Source: Kiritimatiellia bacterium (GTDB lineage Bacteria > Verrucomicrobiota > Kiritimatiellia > JAAZAB01). Taken from it: 61,800 nucleotides of DNA. Position numbers and translations under genes: made by a program. How positions within the stretch are numbered: position 1 is the first letter of the stretch; the number at the start of each line of letters is the position of its first letter. Of this stretch, positions 25,559-34,394 are shown in pieces. The stretch is taken from the NCBI GenBank assembly GCA_028715905.1, contig JAQUQV010000006.1:1-61800 (forward strand), read 5' to 3'. The notes under the pieces were generated by a model, which was not told where the DNA came from, ran no database searches, and saw only the letters and a program-made list of their open reading frames with translations.

Positions 25559-26482
25559 ATGCATATTGCCGTCATAGGCCCCGGTGGTATCGGCTGCCTT
25601 TTTTCGGCGCTGCTGGCCGAGGCCGGCCATGAGGTCTGGCTCGTTGACCGGCGCCCCGACCGGGCCGCGCTTGTTTCCTGCGACGGGTTGACGATTGAAA
25701 AAGACGGGAAAACGCGGCGGGTGTCCTTGCGGGCTGCCGCCCAGCCGGCGGAGGCTGGTCCGGCGGAGTTGATTATTCTCTGCGTCAAGGCGCACGAGAC
25801 CGCCGGGGCCATGCCGAGCGTCGCCGCGCTTTCCGCCCCGCATACAAAAGTCCTTTCCCTGCAAAACGGCCTCGGCAACCTGGAAGCCCTTAAAACCGCG
25901 GTGGCCGGCGGAAATCTTTTCGCGGGCATAACCACCCACGGCGCCATGGTCATCGGCCTGAACCATGTCCGCCATGCCGGCGCGGGGCCGACCTTTGTCG
26001 GCGCCCTGTCTCAAAACAAATCCGGCGCCGAAATGCTGGCGGAGACGCTGACCGGCGCCGGGATTGAAACTTCGGCGGCGGCCAACACCATCGGCATGCT
26101 CTGGAGCAAGCTGGTGATCAACGCGGCGATTTGTCCGGTGTCCGTCCTGGCCGGCCTTCCCAACGGCCAGCTCGTCAAAGACAGGAGATGGCGCGCGTTG
26201 ATGTGCGAAGCGGCGGCGGAAGGCGCCGGAATCGCCGCCGCAAAAGGCATCAGGTTGATCTTTCCGGACCCGGCGGCGGCCGTCCTGGAGGTCTGCGAAA
26301 AAACCGCCGGCAATATTTCCTCAATGCTCCAGGACGTCCGGCGCGGGCGGCACACGGAAATAACGGCCATCAACGGGGCCATCGTCCGCGCCGCCGCCGA
26401 GCTTTCCCGGGAAGCGCCGACCAGCGCCATGCTCTGCGAAAAAGTGCTTGAAATTGAGAAACACAAGGAATATAAAGACTGA
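25559..26482 (+). CDS. Ketopantoate reductase family (PanE/ApbA-like)
   Basis: NADPH-dependent oxidoreductase of 307 residues; family members reduce 2-dehydropantoate for coenzyme A synthesis. The nucleotide motif is 'VIGPGGIGCLFSALLAEAGH' (residues 5-24), followed by 'LILCVKAHET', 'LSLQNGLGN' and the catalytic Lys in 'LWSKLVINAAICPVSVL' near residue 183. The C-terminal helical domain has 'SSMLQDVRRGRHTEITAINGA'. No ribosome site is visible: the heptad array lies directly upstream. Paralogues with other substrates exist, so the pantothenate role is probable, not certain. Confidence 0.85.
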   Translation: MHIAVIGPGGIGCLFSALLAEAGHEVWLVDRRPDRAALVSCDGLTIEKDGKTRRVSLRAAAQPAEAGPAELIILCVKAHETAGAMPSVAALSAPHTKVLSLQNGLGNLEALKTAVAGGNLFAGITTHGAMVIGLNHVRHAGAGPTFVGALSQNKSGAEMLAETLTGAGIETSAAANTIGMLWSKLVINAAICPVSVLAGLPNGQLVKDRRWRALMCEAAAEGAGIAAAKGIRLIFPDPAAAVLEVCEKTAGNISSMLQDVRRGRHTEITAINGAIVRAAAELSREAPTSAMLCEKVLEIEKHKEYKD

Positions 26483-26517
26483 GAAACAAGCGCAATAACC
26501 GAACACAGGAGAAAAAA

Positions 26518-27387
26518 ATGCACGTATCAATCCGCGATGATGTTGTAAGGCAGGCCGGGTATAAAAGCATCGGCGAAGGGCTGAAGGATTTGCGGCTGGA
26601 CAGCGTTGAGGTTGAGTTTTTCCGCGACTACACCGTCTGGGACCCGGCCGGCTGGAACAAGATTTCTTTTACCCCCGCATCCGCCGCGCAAACCCTGCGG
26701 GATGCTTACGGGAAAAAGAACATAAAAATCTGCGCTTTTCTCCTGCACAATAATTTCAACTGCGCCGAGCCGCCGAAGGAAGTGCAATGGGTCGTTGACG
26801 TGATCAAGACGGCCGATGCGCTGAACATTCCGGCCATCCGGATTGACGCCATAACCAAGGGAGAAAAAGAAGAGCCGTTTGAAACAAGAGTGGGCCGGTT
26901 TGTGGACTGCATGCGCAAGGTCATTGCGGCCACCCCGGACAGCCGGGCCGGGCTGGGCATTGAGAATCACGGCATTCAGGGCAATGACCCGGCGTTTCTC
27001 AAGCAGGTCATTGAGCGGGTCGGCAGCGGACGCTTGGGCGTCAACATGGATACCGGCAACTTTTACTGGTATGGATTTCCGCTGAACGAGGTTTATGAAA
27101 TCCTGCGTTCCGTGGCCAAATACACCAAGCACACGCACGTCAAAAACATCCGCTATCCTGAGGAGACCCGCCAGCAGAAACGGGCCAACGGATGGGAATA
27201 CGGCAAATATGTTTCGCCGATTTACGAGGGCGATATTGACCACAAACAGGTCGTGGCCATCCTGAAAGACGTCGGCTATAACGGACCGTTGACCATTGAG
27301 GATGAATGCCTGGGCAAGCTGGACGGGAATCAAAAGAAAGAAGTGTTGCGCAAGGATGCCGTCTATTTGAAAAGCCTGCTGAAATAA
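26518..27387 (+). CDS. Sugar phosphate isomerase/epimerase (xylose isomerase-like TIM barrel)
   Basis: Putative cytoplasmic sugar isomerase or epimerase of 289 residues. TIM-barrel features are 'LDSVEVEFFRDYT' in strand 1-2, 'IPAIRIDAI', 'AGLGIENHGIQGND' (Glu/His metal-site type), 'LGVNMDTGNF', 'KHTHVKNI' and the terminal 'YNGPLTIEDECLG', which provide the Glu, Asp, His and Glu expected in the AP-endonuclease-2 superfamily. The ATG has AGGAG nearby. It is followed after 20 bp by a putative sugar-binding protein, suggesting joint carbohydrate use; substrate unknown. Confidence 0.85.
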   Translation: MHVSIRDDVVRQAGYKSIGEGLKDLRLDSVEVEFFRDYTVWDPAGWNKISFTPASAAQTLRDAYGKKNIKICAFLLHNNFNCAEPPKEVQWVVDVIKTADALNIPAIRIDAITKGEKEEPFETRVGRFVDCMRKVIAATPDSRAGLGIENHGIQGNDPAFLKQVIERVGSGRLGVNMDTGNFYWYGFPLNEVYEILRSVAKYTKHTHVKNIRYPEETRQQKRANGWEYGKYVSPIYEGDIDHKQVVAILKDVGYNGPLTIEDECLGKLDGNQKKEVLRKDAVYLKSLLK

Positions 27388-27407
27388 ATTTCGGGCCTTT
27401 TCAAAAC

Positions 27408-28436
27408 ATGTCCGGAAACAAGTACCGGGAACTTTGCGGCCTGAAGCAGGGCCAAGCCCTGCGTTTCGGGGGTGATAACGCGGAATGCCTGCTCTGCCCC
27501 GACATGGGCGGCCGGATTTTCGGAGAATGCGGCGGAATCAGTTTGCATCGGATTGACCTTGAGTGCGCGGCGCATCCCTCGGCGGCCTTCAACAATTACG
27601 GCGGGAATAATTTCTGGCCGGCGCCGGAGGGCGGCAGGTTTGCCTTCAATTACCGGGGTAACGAATGGTATGTCCAGCCGGCCGTCAACGAACAGCCTTT
27701 TCATATAGAGAAAGCGGACAGAAGTTCGGCCTTAATTGTCAAGGACGCGAAACTTGCCAACCGCGCCGGAACGATTCTTGACGTTCTGATGCAGCGCGAA
27801 TTTCGCCTGTTTGAAGAAGCGCCGGCCCTTTTGCGCAGATTGCCCCTGAAGGGATTTTTTTCCTATTCCACGACCGATTCATTTAAAGTAAAAAATGCCG
27901 TTTCACCCGAAGAGGCGCTGATTGCCGCCTGGACCCTGGAACAATTTGAGGCCTCGGACAACACGCTTTCGTTCGCGGTTGTGCCAAATCCCGGAACGGC
28001 GATCAATTTTGATTTTTATGAGCATCCGGGCGAAAAGATAGAATATTACGAGAAGGGCTTTACATATCGCACTGACGCCAGGCGCAAGGGCCAGATCGGC
28101 GTCAAAGTTTTGTCCGGAGCGAAATTCATCGGCTTCATTGACCGCGGCAAAAACCTGCTCTGCCTGCGGGAAAATCTCGGGCCGAACGAGGGGAAATACT
28201 TCAACATTGCAGACAACGATCAGCCGCAGGGCCATTTTTCCGCCGCCGATAATTACAGCATTTTCAATTCGGATGAAGGCATGAAGGCCTTTGAACTGGA
28301 AACGGTCGGGGCGGCGCGGATACGGGACGGTGTTTTAACGGGGAGCAATCTGAATTCCGCGACTTCCTTCGCAATCTTTGAGAACATTACGGGTCTTGAC
28401 GGTTTTCTCGGGCGGCATCTCGGCCGAAAAATCTGA
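27408..28436 (+). CDS. Conserved hypothetical, possible aldose-epimerase-like beta-sandwich protein
   Basis: 342 residues from the ATG at 27408; the frame extends 102 bp upstream but this overlaps the previous gene. No signal peptide. The sequence is rich in predicted beta strands with 'ECLLCPDMGGRIFGECGG', 'NNYGGNNFWPAPEGG' and 'CLRENLGPNEGKYFNIAD', a layout reminiscent of galactose-mutarotase-like proteins (DUF6786-like). I cannot name catalytic residues. Being 20 bp downstream of a sugar isomerase supports a carbohydrate role. The gene ends 31 bp before the convergent ABC transporter gene. Confidence 0.65.
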   Translation: MSGNKYRELCGLKQGQALRFGGDNAECLLCPDMGGRIFGECGGISLHRIDLECAAHPSAAFNNYGGNNFWPAPEGGRFAFNYRGNEWYVQPAVNEQPFHIEKADRSSALIVKDAKLANRAGTILDVLMQREFRLFEEAPALLRRLPLKGFFSYSTTDSFKVKNAVSPEEALIAAWTLEQFEASDNTLSFAVVPNPGTAINFDFYEHPGEKIEYYEKGFTYRTDARRKGQIGVKVLSGAKFIGFIDRGKNLLCLRENLGPNEGKYFNIADNDQPQGHFSAADNYSIFNSDEGMKAFELETVGAARIRDGVLTGSNLNSATSFAIFENITGLDGFLGRHLGRKI

Positions 28437-28467
28437 TGCCGATCTCCGGCCGTTGACCGCTATCTTT

Positions 28468-30426
28468 TCACTCCGTCTGTCTGGCATGGAGACGGGCGTA
28501 AAATCCGTTCCGGGCGGCGAGTTCGCCGGGCGCGCCTTCTTCCGTGACCAGCCCGTTTTCAATCACGCAGACGCGCTGGCAGCGCCGGGCCATGGAAACG
28601 CGCTGCGAAACAATAATAGCGGTCTTGCCGGCCAGTATTCGGGAGAGCGTTTCCTGGATCCGCGTTTCGGTTTCCGCGTCAAGGGAGGAGGTGCAGTCGT
28701 CCAGCAGGAGCACTTCCGGATCGGTCAACAGCGCCCGCGCCAGGGACAGGCGCTGTTTCTGTCCGCCGGAAAGGCTGGCGCCCTTTTCGCCGAGCATGGT
28801 TTCGTATTTCGCCGGCAGGGTCATGACAAAGTCGTGAAATTCGGCGGCGGCGGCGGCGGCGATGATTTGAGACGGCTCGGCCTCGGGCCAGCCGTAACAG
28901 ATGTTGTCCCTGACCGTGCCGCTGATAATCTGGGGTTCCTGCGGGACGAGCGCCACCCGCCGGCGCAGGGAGGCGAGCTTAATGCGGGTCAGGGGGATGT
29001 CGTCAATCATGATTGCGCCCGAGGTCGGATCAAAGAGGCGGTCGCTCAGGTGCAGCAGAGTGGTTTTGCCGCAGCCGCTGGCGCCCATGACGCACAGCCA
29101 GGAGCCGGCGGGAATTTTCAGGGAAATATCCTTCAGCGCTTCTTCGCCGTCCGGGTCGTAACCGAAGCGCACCCGGTTGAAAACAATTCCCCGCCGCAGG
29201 GGCGCCGGAAAGTCAACCGCATCCGGGGCGTCGGCGATTTTAACCGGTTCATCCAGCACTTCCGAAAGCCGCCGCAGGGTGACGAGCAGGTGGGCGAAGG
29301 TTGTGTTCAGGCCGCTGATCTGCAGGATCGGCCCGAAGAGGGCGCAGGCCGTTCCCCAGGCGTACATCATTTCGCCCAGGGTCAGGTTATGGTTGAGCAC
29401 CTGGTGAATGCCGTAGAGGAATACGGCCGCGCCGCTAATCAGTCCGCTCAGGCTGGCGCCGAGGGTATTGGCGGTTGCGCCGATCCTGTTCTGGGCCAGC
29501 GAGTCGCGCAGATAACAGGCCGCCAGCCGGTGGAAGAACAAACGTTCCTTTTTTTCGCGGTTGCCGGCCTGGATCATACGGATGGCGTCCAGCTTTTGCG
29601 ATGCCAGTCCCCAGAGGCAGGCGTTGGTGTGGCTCATTTCCCGGTGGATTTTTATCAGCAGCGGATGGGCCGTCTTGTAAATCAGGACGTAAAACGGCAG
29701 GGAAACGGCCACAATCAGCATCATTTGCCAGTTGATAATCAGCAGGATAACGGCGCCGGTCAGAACAATCGCCAGTTGTGAAAAGCCGTTGACCAATATG
29801 TTCATCAACTGGTCCTGCACGGCGCCGGTATCGGAAATAATGCGGGCAAGCAGCCGGCCCGGCGTGTGCAGGGCGTAGTAATCCAGCGAGAGGCGCATGA
29901 TTTTGGCGTGCATGTCTTCGCGTAATTTCAGGGTCAGTTTCTGGCCGATGGCGATCCGCAGGCGTCCCGCCGTCCGGCCGAACAGATTGCCAACGATCAT
30001 GGTGATGGCATAGAGCGCGAAAACGCCCCATAATTTCTGCCGCGCGCCCGGCGGCCGCCGGGAAAAAGTTTTGGGCTGTTCTTTGGTCCGGATTGTCCTG
30101 CGGCCGTTTTCCGCCGGCGCGGTTTGTTTCCTGTCCTGCTTTAATCCCGGCAAACTCTTTTCGGCGTTTTTCTCATGGAAACCCGGATCAACGGCGGGCG
30201 GACTGACCACGAGGATGGAGTCAATAACCAGTTTGCTGTAATACGCCAGGATATAAAATGAGCCGCAGTAGTCCAGCACCGTCATGAGAATGCATGCCAG
30301 GAGCAGTTTTTTGAAGGGCGCCATATAAATGCGGATGAACCTGAAAAAAAGGCTCACGTGGCCTTTTTTGCGTTCCCGCTCGCGGTAAGGCGGGCGAAAG
30401 TCGTACTGGCGGTGATGAAACTTCAC
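28468..30426 (-). CDS. ABC exporter half-transporter with degenerate ATPase site
   Basis: Fused membrane-ATPase protein of 652 residues, type IV exporter. Six membrane segments span about residues 35-400, with a charged insert of about 60 residues in the first periplasmic/cytosolic loop (about 80-140). The NBD has Walker A 'GASGCGKTT' and a normal 'LSGGQKQRL', but Walker B reads 'VLLLDDCTSSLD' (catalytic Glu replaced by Asp) and the switch His is Gln ('VSQRVS'). This marks the inactive-site partner of a heterodimer. A GTG start overlaps the stop of the upstream ABC gene (GTGA). Confidence 0.92.
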   Translation of the reverse strand: MKFHHRQYDFRPPYRERERKKGHVSLFFRFIRIYMAPFKKLLLACILMTVLDYCGSFYILAYYSKLVIDSILVVSPPAVDPGFHEKNAEKSLPGLKQDRKQTAPAENGRRTIRTKEQPKTFSRRPPGARQKLWGVFALYAITMIVGNLFGRTAGRLRIAIGQKLTLKLREDMHAKIMRLSLDYYALHTPGRLLARIISDTGAVQDQLMNILVNGFSQLAIVLTGAVILLIINWQMMLIVAVSLPFYVLIYKTAHPLLIKIHREMSHTNACLWGLASQKLDAIRMIQAGNREKKERLFFHRLAACYLRDSLAQNRIGATANTLGASLSGLISGAAVFLYGIHQVLNHNLTLGEMMYAWGTACALFGPILQISGLNTTFAHLLVTLRRLSEVLDEPVKIADAPDAVDFPAPLRRGIVFNRVRFGYDPDGEEALKDISLKIPAGSWLCVMGASGCGKTTLLHLSDRLFDPTSGAIMIDDIPLTRIKLASLRRRVALVPQEPQIISGTVRDNICYGWPEAEPSQIIAAAAAAEFHDFVMTLPAKYETMLGEKGASLSGGQKQRLSLARALLTDPEVLLLDDCTSSLDAETETRIQETLSRILAGKTAIIVSQRVSMARRCQRVCVIENGLVTEEGAPGELAARNGFYARLHARQTE

Positions 30427-32183
30427 AATGTGTCGTCCTCAATAAATTCCTTGCCGACGTGCTGGTTATACAGCGCGCGGTATCGGCCGCCGATATTCAT
30501 CAATTCGTCATGGGTTCCCATTTCCAGGATTCCGCCCCCTTTGATCAGCACGATCCGGCTGGCGTTGCGGATGGTGCTCAGGCGGTGCGCGACGACAAAC
30601 GAAGTGCGGTTGCGCAAAACCCGCTCCATGGCGACCTGGATCGCGCGCTCGGATTCGCTGTCCAGCGCGCTGGTGGCCTCGTCCATGATCATGACGGCCG
30701 GTTTGCCGAGCAGGGCGCGGGCGATGGTGAGCCGCTGTTTCTGGCCGGTGGAAAGCTGCAGCCCCTCCTGGCCGATCACGGTGCGGTATTTGTCCGGCAG
30801 GGTCATGATGAAATCGTGAATCTCGGCGGCCCGCGCCGCCGCTTCAATTTCGCTTTCCCGGGCGTTCGGCCGGACGTAGCGGATGTTATCGGCGATGGAG
30901 ATGTTGAAAAGCATCGGGTCCTGAAGGACAATGCCGAACGCGCGGCGCAGGGCGTAAAGGTCAAAGTCGCGCACGTCCCGGCCGTCAATCAGGAGCCGGC
31001 CGCCGGTAACGTCGTAGAAACGCATGAGCAAAAGCAGGAGCGTGCTTTTGCCGCAGCCGGTCGGGCCGACCAGGGCCGCGGTTTCGCCCGGCGCAACGTG
31101 CAGGTCAAAATCGCGGATAATGGGGTGATTTTTTTCATATTCAAAATTGACTTTCTGGAAGTCTATCTGGCCGCGCAGGGCCGCGGGTCTTATTCCGCGC
31201 GGCGTGTTGACGACCTCCGGTTTCTCGCGGCTTATTTCAAAAATGCGCCCGAGGGCGACGCGCACGTCCTGCAACTGCAGGGCCAGTTCGGAAAAACGCA
31301 CGGCCGGCCAGAGCAGCTGCATGGCGTAAGCCACGAACGCGGTAACATCGCCGTAAGTCATTTCGCCGGCCAGGACCAGATGGCATCCCAGGAAAAATAG
31401 CAGGGCGCGGCCGAGGTTCTGAATGAGCGCCGTGTTCAGCGTGAATTTCTGGCTGGCGAGGCCGAGGGTCTCGCGCAAATTCATGCTGAGCCCAACCTGA
31501 TCCTGGAAAATTCCGTGCTCCCGGATTTCAGCGCCGAAGGATTTGACGGCCACGTTGGCCACCAAACGGTTCTGCACGCCTCCGGCAAGGCGGTCGTGCG
31601 ACCACCAGAAGTCTTCCGACAAACTCCTTATTTTTCTGGCGTTGAAAACATAATTCAGAACGAAGATGGCGACAATCAGGGTGATCAGCATGGCCAGCCT
31701 CCAGTTCAGGGCGAAGGTGGCCGTGACGGCAAAGGCGCAGCAGACGACGTCGGAGATAATGGTGAAGGTCTGGGCGGAAAGAACGCGCGCAACGGTGCCG
31801 CTGTCGCCCATGACCCGGTTGACCAGTTTCCCGGTGCTGTTTTTGCCGAAGAAGCGGAGCGATAGGCCGAGGATGTGCGTGTAGAGGAAATCCCTGAGAT
31901 CAAACACGAATTTCTGGCCGATGTAAGTCATCTGGATGTTCTGCAGGAAGCCGGCCAGCGGGATGATAACTACCAGGAAAACCTGGATTAAACTCAGGGG
32001 GGCAAAGAGTTCGCGCTGGCCGAGGGAGACGACCCGGTCAATGAACGCCCGGGAAACAAGCGGGGTGCACATGTTCAGGATGGAGAGCACAATTGTCAGC
32101 GCCATCAGGCTTGTCATGCGCCAGCGGTAGGGCGCAAGGAAGGAAAATATTTCCCGGTGGGAAAGTAGTTGTTTTTCAGGCAT
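30423..32183 (-). CDS. ABC exporter half-transporter, catalytic partner
   Basis: 586 residues from the ATG at 32183. Six membrane segments (about 25-310) precede an NBD with Walker A 'GPTGCGKST', Walker B 'AVMIMDEATSALD' (catalytic Glu present), switch His in 'VVAHRLSTI', but an altered signature 'LSTGQKQRL'. Together with the next gene this gives one active and one degenerate ATP site, as in known heterodimeric exporters. The frame runs 60 bp further upstream into low-complexity heptad sequence encoding Leu/Pro/Cys; this is unlikely to be translated. Confidence 0.92.
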   Translation of the reverse strand: MPEKQLLSHREIFSFLAPYRWRMTSLMALTIVLSILNMCTPLVSRAFIDRVVSLGQRELFAPLSLIQVFLVVIIPLAGFLQNIQMTYIGQKFVFDLRDFLYTHILGLSLRFFGKNSTGKLVNRVMGDSGTVARVLSAQTFTIISDVVCCAFAVTATFALNWRLAMLITLIVAIFVLNYVFNARKIRSLSEDFWWSHDRLAGGVQNRLVANVAVKSFGAEIREHGIFQDQVGLSMNLRETLGLASQKFTLNTALIQNLGRALLFFLGCHLVLAGEMTYGDVTAFVAYAMQLLWPAVRFSELALQLQDVRVALGRIFEISREKPEVVNTPRGIRPAALRGQIDFQKVNFEYEKNHPIIRDFDLHVAPGETAALVGPTGCGKSTLLLLLMRFYDVTGGRLLIDGRDVRDFDLYALRRAFGIVLQDPMLFNISIADNIRYVRPNARESEIEAAARAAEIHDFIMTLPDKYRTVIGQEGLQLSTGQKQRLTIARALLGKPAVMIMDEATSALDSESERAIQVAMERVLRNRTSFVVAHRLSTIRNASRIVLIKGGGILEMGTHDELMNIGGRYRALYNQHVGKEFIEDDTL

Positions 32184-32285
32184 TGGAAGACAGGGACAGA
32201 GGCACAAAGGCAGAAGGCACAAAGGGAAGAAATTCAGAGACAAACAAATAAACTTTGCGCCTGTGTGCGTTTGTCACTTTGCGTT
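32184..32285 (-). repeat. Inverted heptad-like low-complexity arrays before an ABC gene
   Basis: On the minus strand, units related to CCTTCTG, CCTTTGTG, CCTCTGT and CCCTGTC occupy 32184-32226, ending 4 bp from the ATG at 32183. A related array in the opposite sense (CTTTGCGCC, TGTGTGCG, TTTGTCACTTTGCG) lies at about 32253-32285, overlapping the 5' part of the space to the membrane-fusion gene. No ribosome site is seen before the ATG. Confidence 0.6.
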
Positions 32286-32296
32286 TTCTTTCCGGG

Positions 32297-33337
32297 TTAA
32301 TGCAGCCCGAATAGAAAGAACCAGAAGCGTGTTTTCCCATAGTAAATTTTTGCTTCCGCGGTGGTGCCGGGCGGGACTTTGTAATTTTCAGGGTCAAAAC
32401 TGCAGAAAGCCACCCGGTAGGTCTGCTGTCCTTCCGACTGGATGACGTTTCGCAGGCGCTCCACCCTGCCCTTAAAGTAAATGTCTTTCAGACCGCGGTA
32501 CGGGATGAGCATCGCCGAATACCGGTTGCCCGGCGTGACGCGGGTTGCATGCCGTTCCGGCACGCGCAGCTTCAGGATCAGCCGGTCGCCCCCGAAAATT
32601 TCATATAAAACCATTTCCGGCCGCACCAGTTCCCCGACCACGAATTCATAGCGCAGCGCCTGGCCGGCGATCGGCGCTCTGATTTGCTTGGCGCGGACGT
32701 TGATATCCGCGTGTTCAACCGCGTCGTTGCGCGCTTCCAGTTCCCGCCGCAGGACAATGATCTGCTTGTCGTAAACGGTCAGATCCTTGTTGGTCAGCGT
32801 TCCCAGTTCGGCGCGGGCCAGTTTCTCCTTCAGGATGTCGTCTTCCAGCGCGGCCTCCGAGACGGCCTTTTTATCCACCAGTTCCCGGGAGCGCATGAGG
32901 CGGCTGACGGCGTTGGAGAGCCGCAGGCGGGCGACAATGATATCCTCGGCCAGCCGTTTCTTTTCCTCGGCGATTTCGGCTTCGCGGCGCGCCAGTTCGT
33001 CTTCCGCCTTCTGCATCCGGCTTTTGGCCTCTTCAAGCACGGCCTGCTCCTCGGAACTGTCAAGCTCCAGCAGGACGTCGCCCCCTTTGACCTGCGTGCC
33101 GGTTTGGGCGTAAATCCTGCTGATCTTGCCGACCAGCGGAGCCCTTATTTCCGCGTACTGGTCGGAGGTAACATATCCCGCGGAACGCACGTATTGGTTG
33201 ACCGGTATGATGAAACCGGCCAGAATCAGCAACAGCGCGCCGCTGCCGGCGGCCGCCAGCAAGCGCACCCGGCGCAGGCGGCGCTCTTTTGCGGTTAACG
33301 GCAAAGCGCCGGCGGATGTTACGCGGAAATCACCCAT
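32297..33337 (-). CDS. HlyD-family membrane fusion protein
   Basis: Periplasmic adaptor of an export system, 346 residues. A short cytosolic N-terminus, one membrane anchor (about 28-48), a biotinyl-lipoyl-like half-motif 'EIRAPLVGKISRIYAQTG', a long coiled-coil hairpin (about 100-205), the second half 'KQIRAPIAGQALRYEFVVGE' and a beta-barrel domain. The frame begins with a TTG at 33367; the ATG at 33337 (GGGCGAAAG upstream) is preferred. It precedes the two ABC genes and is likely their partner; no outer-membrane channel gene is in the window. Confidence 0.9.
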   Translation of the reverse strand: MGDFRVTSAGALPLTAKERRLRRVRLLAAAGSGALLLILAGFIIPVNQYVRSAGYVTSDQYAEIRAPLVGKISRIYAQTGTQVKGGDVLLELDSSEEQAVLEEAKSRMQKAEDELARREAEIAEEKKRLAEDIIVARLRLSNAVSRLMRSRELVDKKAVSEAALEDDILKEKLARAELGTLTNKDLTVYDKQIIVLRRELEARNDAVEHADINVRAKQIRAPIAGQALRYEFVVGELVRPEMVLYEIFGGDRLILKLRVPERHATRVTPGNRYSAMLIPYRGLKDIYFKGRVERLRNVIQSEGQQTYRVAFCSFDPENYKVPPGTTAEAKIYYGKTRFWFFLFGLH

Positions 33338-33468
33338 ATCTTTCGCCCGTTCTGTCGGCTGCCGCAAGACGTTCCGTCAAAGCATACAGCATTTTTGCGG
33401 CGCGGCCGGCGCAGTCGCCAACCGGGGTTGCAGAATTCACACCGCGCCGCCGGCCCGCGGAAATCGCA

Positions 33469-34296
33469 TCAGGCGCGCATTTTGCGCGAAATCTCAAAGT
33501 TTTTCACCTTTATAAAATCCTTGGCTATCATCCTGATACCCTCGGATTCGTCATCGTAACGTTTGGTGCACAGATCGCATTCGGAGCATTTGCGCTCATA
33601 ACAGTTGCGGTGCACGCGGGAGGGATACATTTTTCGGAAAGCTTCGTAACATTCCTGGGAACAGAAAACATGGCGTTCCTGGCACGAGCCGAATGCCGCC
33701 TGAACGAGCCGGAAGCCTTCCTGTTTTGGATCGGCGTCTTTTTCGCACCAGCTGCATTTTATTTTCAAGCGGTCAATGACCTGGCGGTAACGCTGGGAAA
33801 TTTCTTCCTCGGTCCAGACATATTCAATCCAGTCAATCGCGCCCTTGTTGATTTTGGCGATGACCACGTCATTTTTCAGCAGAAACACATCGCCGGGCAC
33901 CGTCACATAACAACGGTCGCCTTCAATTACGGCCTGGCTTGCGCGCAAATGAACGCGAACCGGGCCGTTTGCCGGAGTTTCATACGTGTTCCAGCCGCAG
34001 GCCTCGCAGACTGTCGCGAAGAGGTTCTCGTTGAGGTGTTCGCCGCAACGCGGGCAGAGCCCCATCTGAATCACATGCAGCTGTTTGATGGAGTCTTCGG
34101 CGGCGTCCTGGACCTGCCGTTCGGCTTCCCTTTGCAGGCGTTTTTCCTTAAGGCCGAATTCATCGTCCAGTATCAGAATATCCTTTTCCAGCTTGTCCCT
34201 CTGCTGATCCGGCAAAACCGTGTGATGCAGCGGGGACTGGAGCATGTCCTTGTCCGACTCCTTGGCGAGACCCAGCAGTTCAAATATCTTGCGCAT
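33469..34296 (-). CDS. Cys-rich zinc-ribbon protein of unknown function
   Basis: 275 residues from the ATG at 34296 (a GTG at 34326 is an alternative). The first 75 residues are helical and charged. A zinc ribbon follows ('CPRCGEHLN' and 'CEACGWN'), then a beta-rich segment, then three more Cys groups: 'CSWCEKD', 'CSQECYEAFRKMYPSRVH', and 'CYERKCSECDLCTKRY'. Several structural zincs are likely. No known family recognised. It is the first gene after a good promoter and 131 bp upstream of the membrane-fusion gene, so it may regulate or assist the exporter (inference only). Confidence 0.7.
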   Translation of the reverse strand: MRKIFELLGLAKESDKDMLQSPLHHTVLPDQQRDKLEKDILILDDEFGLKEKRLQREAERQVQDAAEDSIKQLHVIQMGLCPRCGEHLNENLFATVCEACGWNTYETPANGPVRVHLRASQAVIEGDRCYVTVPGDVFLLKNDVVIAKINKGAIDWIEYVWTEEEISQRYRQVIDRLKIKCSWCEKDADPKQEGFRLVQAAFGSCQERHVFCSQECYEAFRKMYPSRVHRNCYERKCSECDLCTKRYDDESEGIRMIAKDFIKVKNFEISRKMRA

Positions 34297-34347
34297 AAGG
34301 GCTGTGGCGTTTGCCTGCGGCCGCACATAAACATAAAAAACGAAGTT

Positions 34348-34376
34348 ATTATAACAATGCCGTTTTCATCGGGCAA
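34348..34376 (-). promoter_or_regulatory. Promoter of the zinc protein-exporter operon
   Basis: Minus-strand TTGCCC (34371-34376) and a perfect TATAAT (34348-34353) with a 17-bp spacer. The transcript would begin about 15 nt before the GTG or 45 nt before the ATG. Confidence 0.65.
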
Positions 34377-34394
34377 GCATTATTATTTTTGCAA

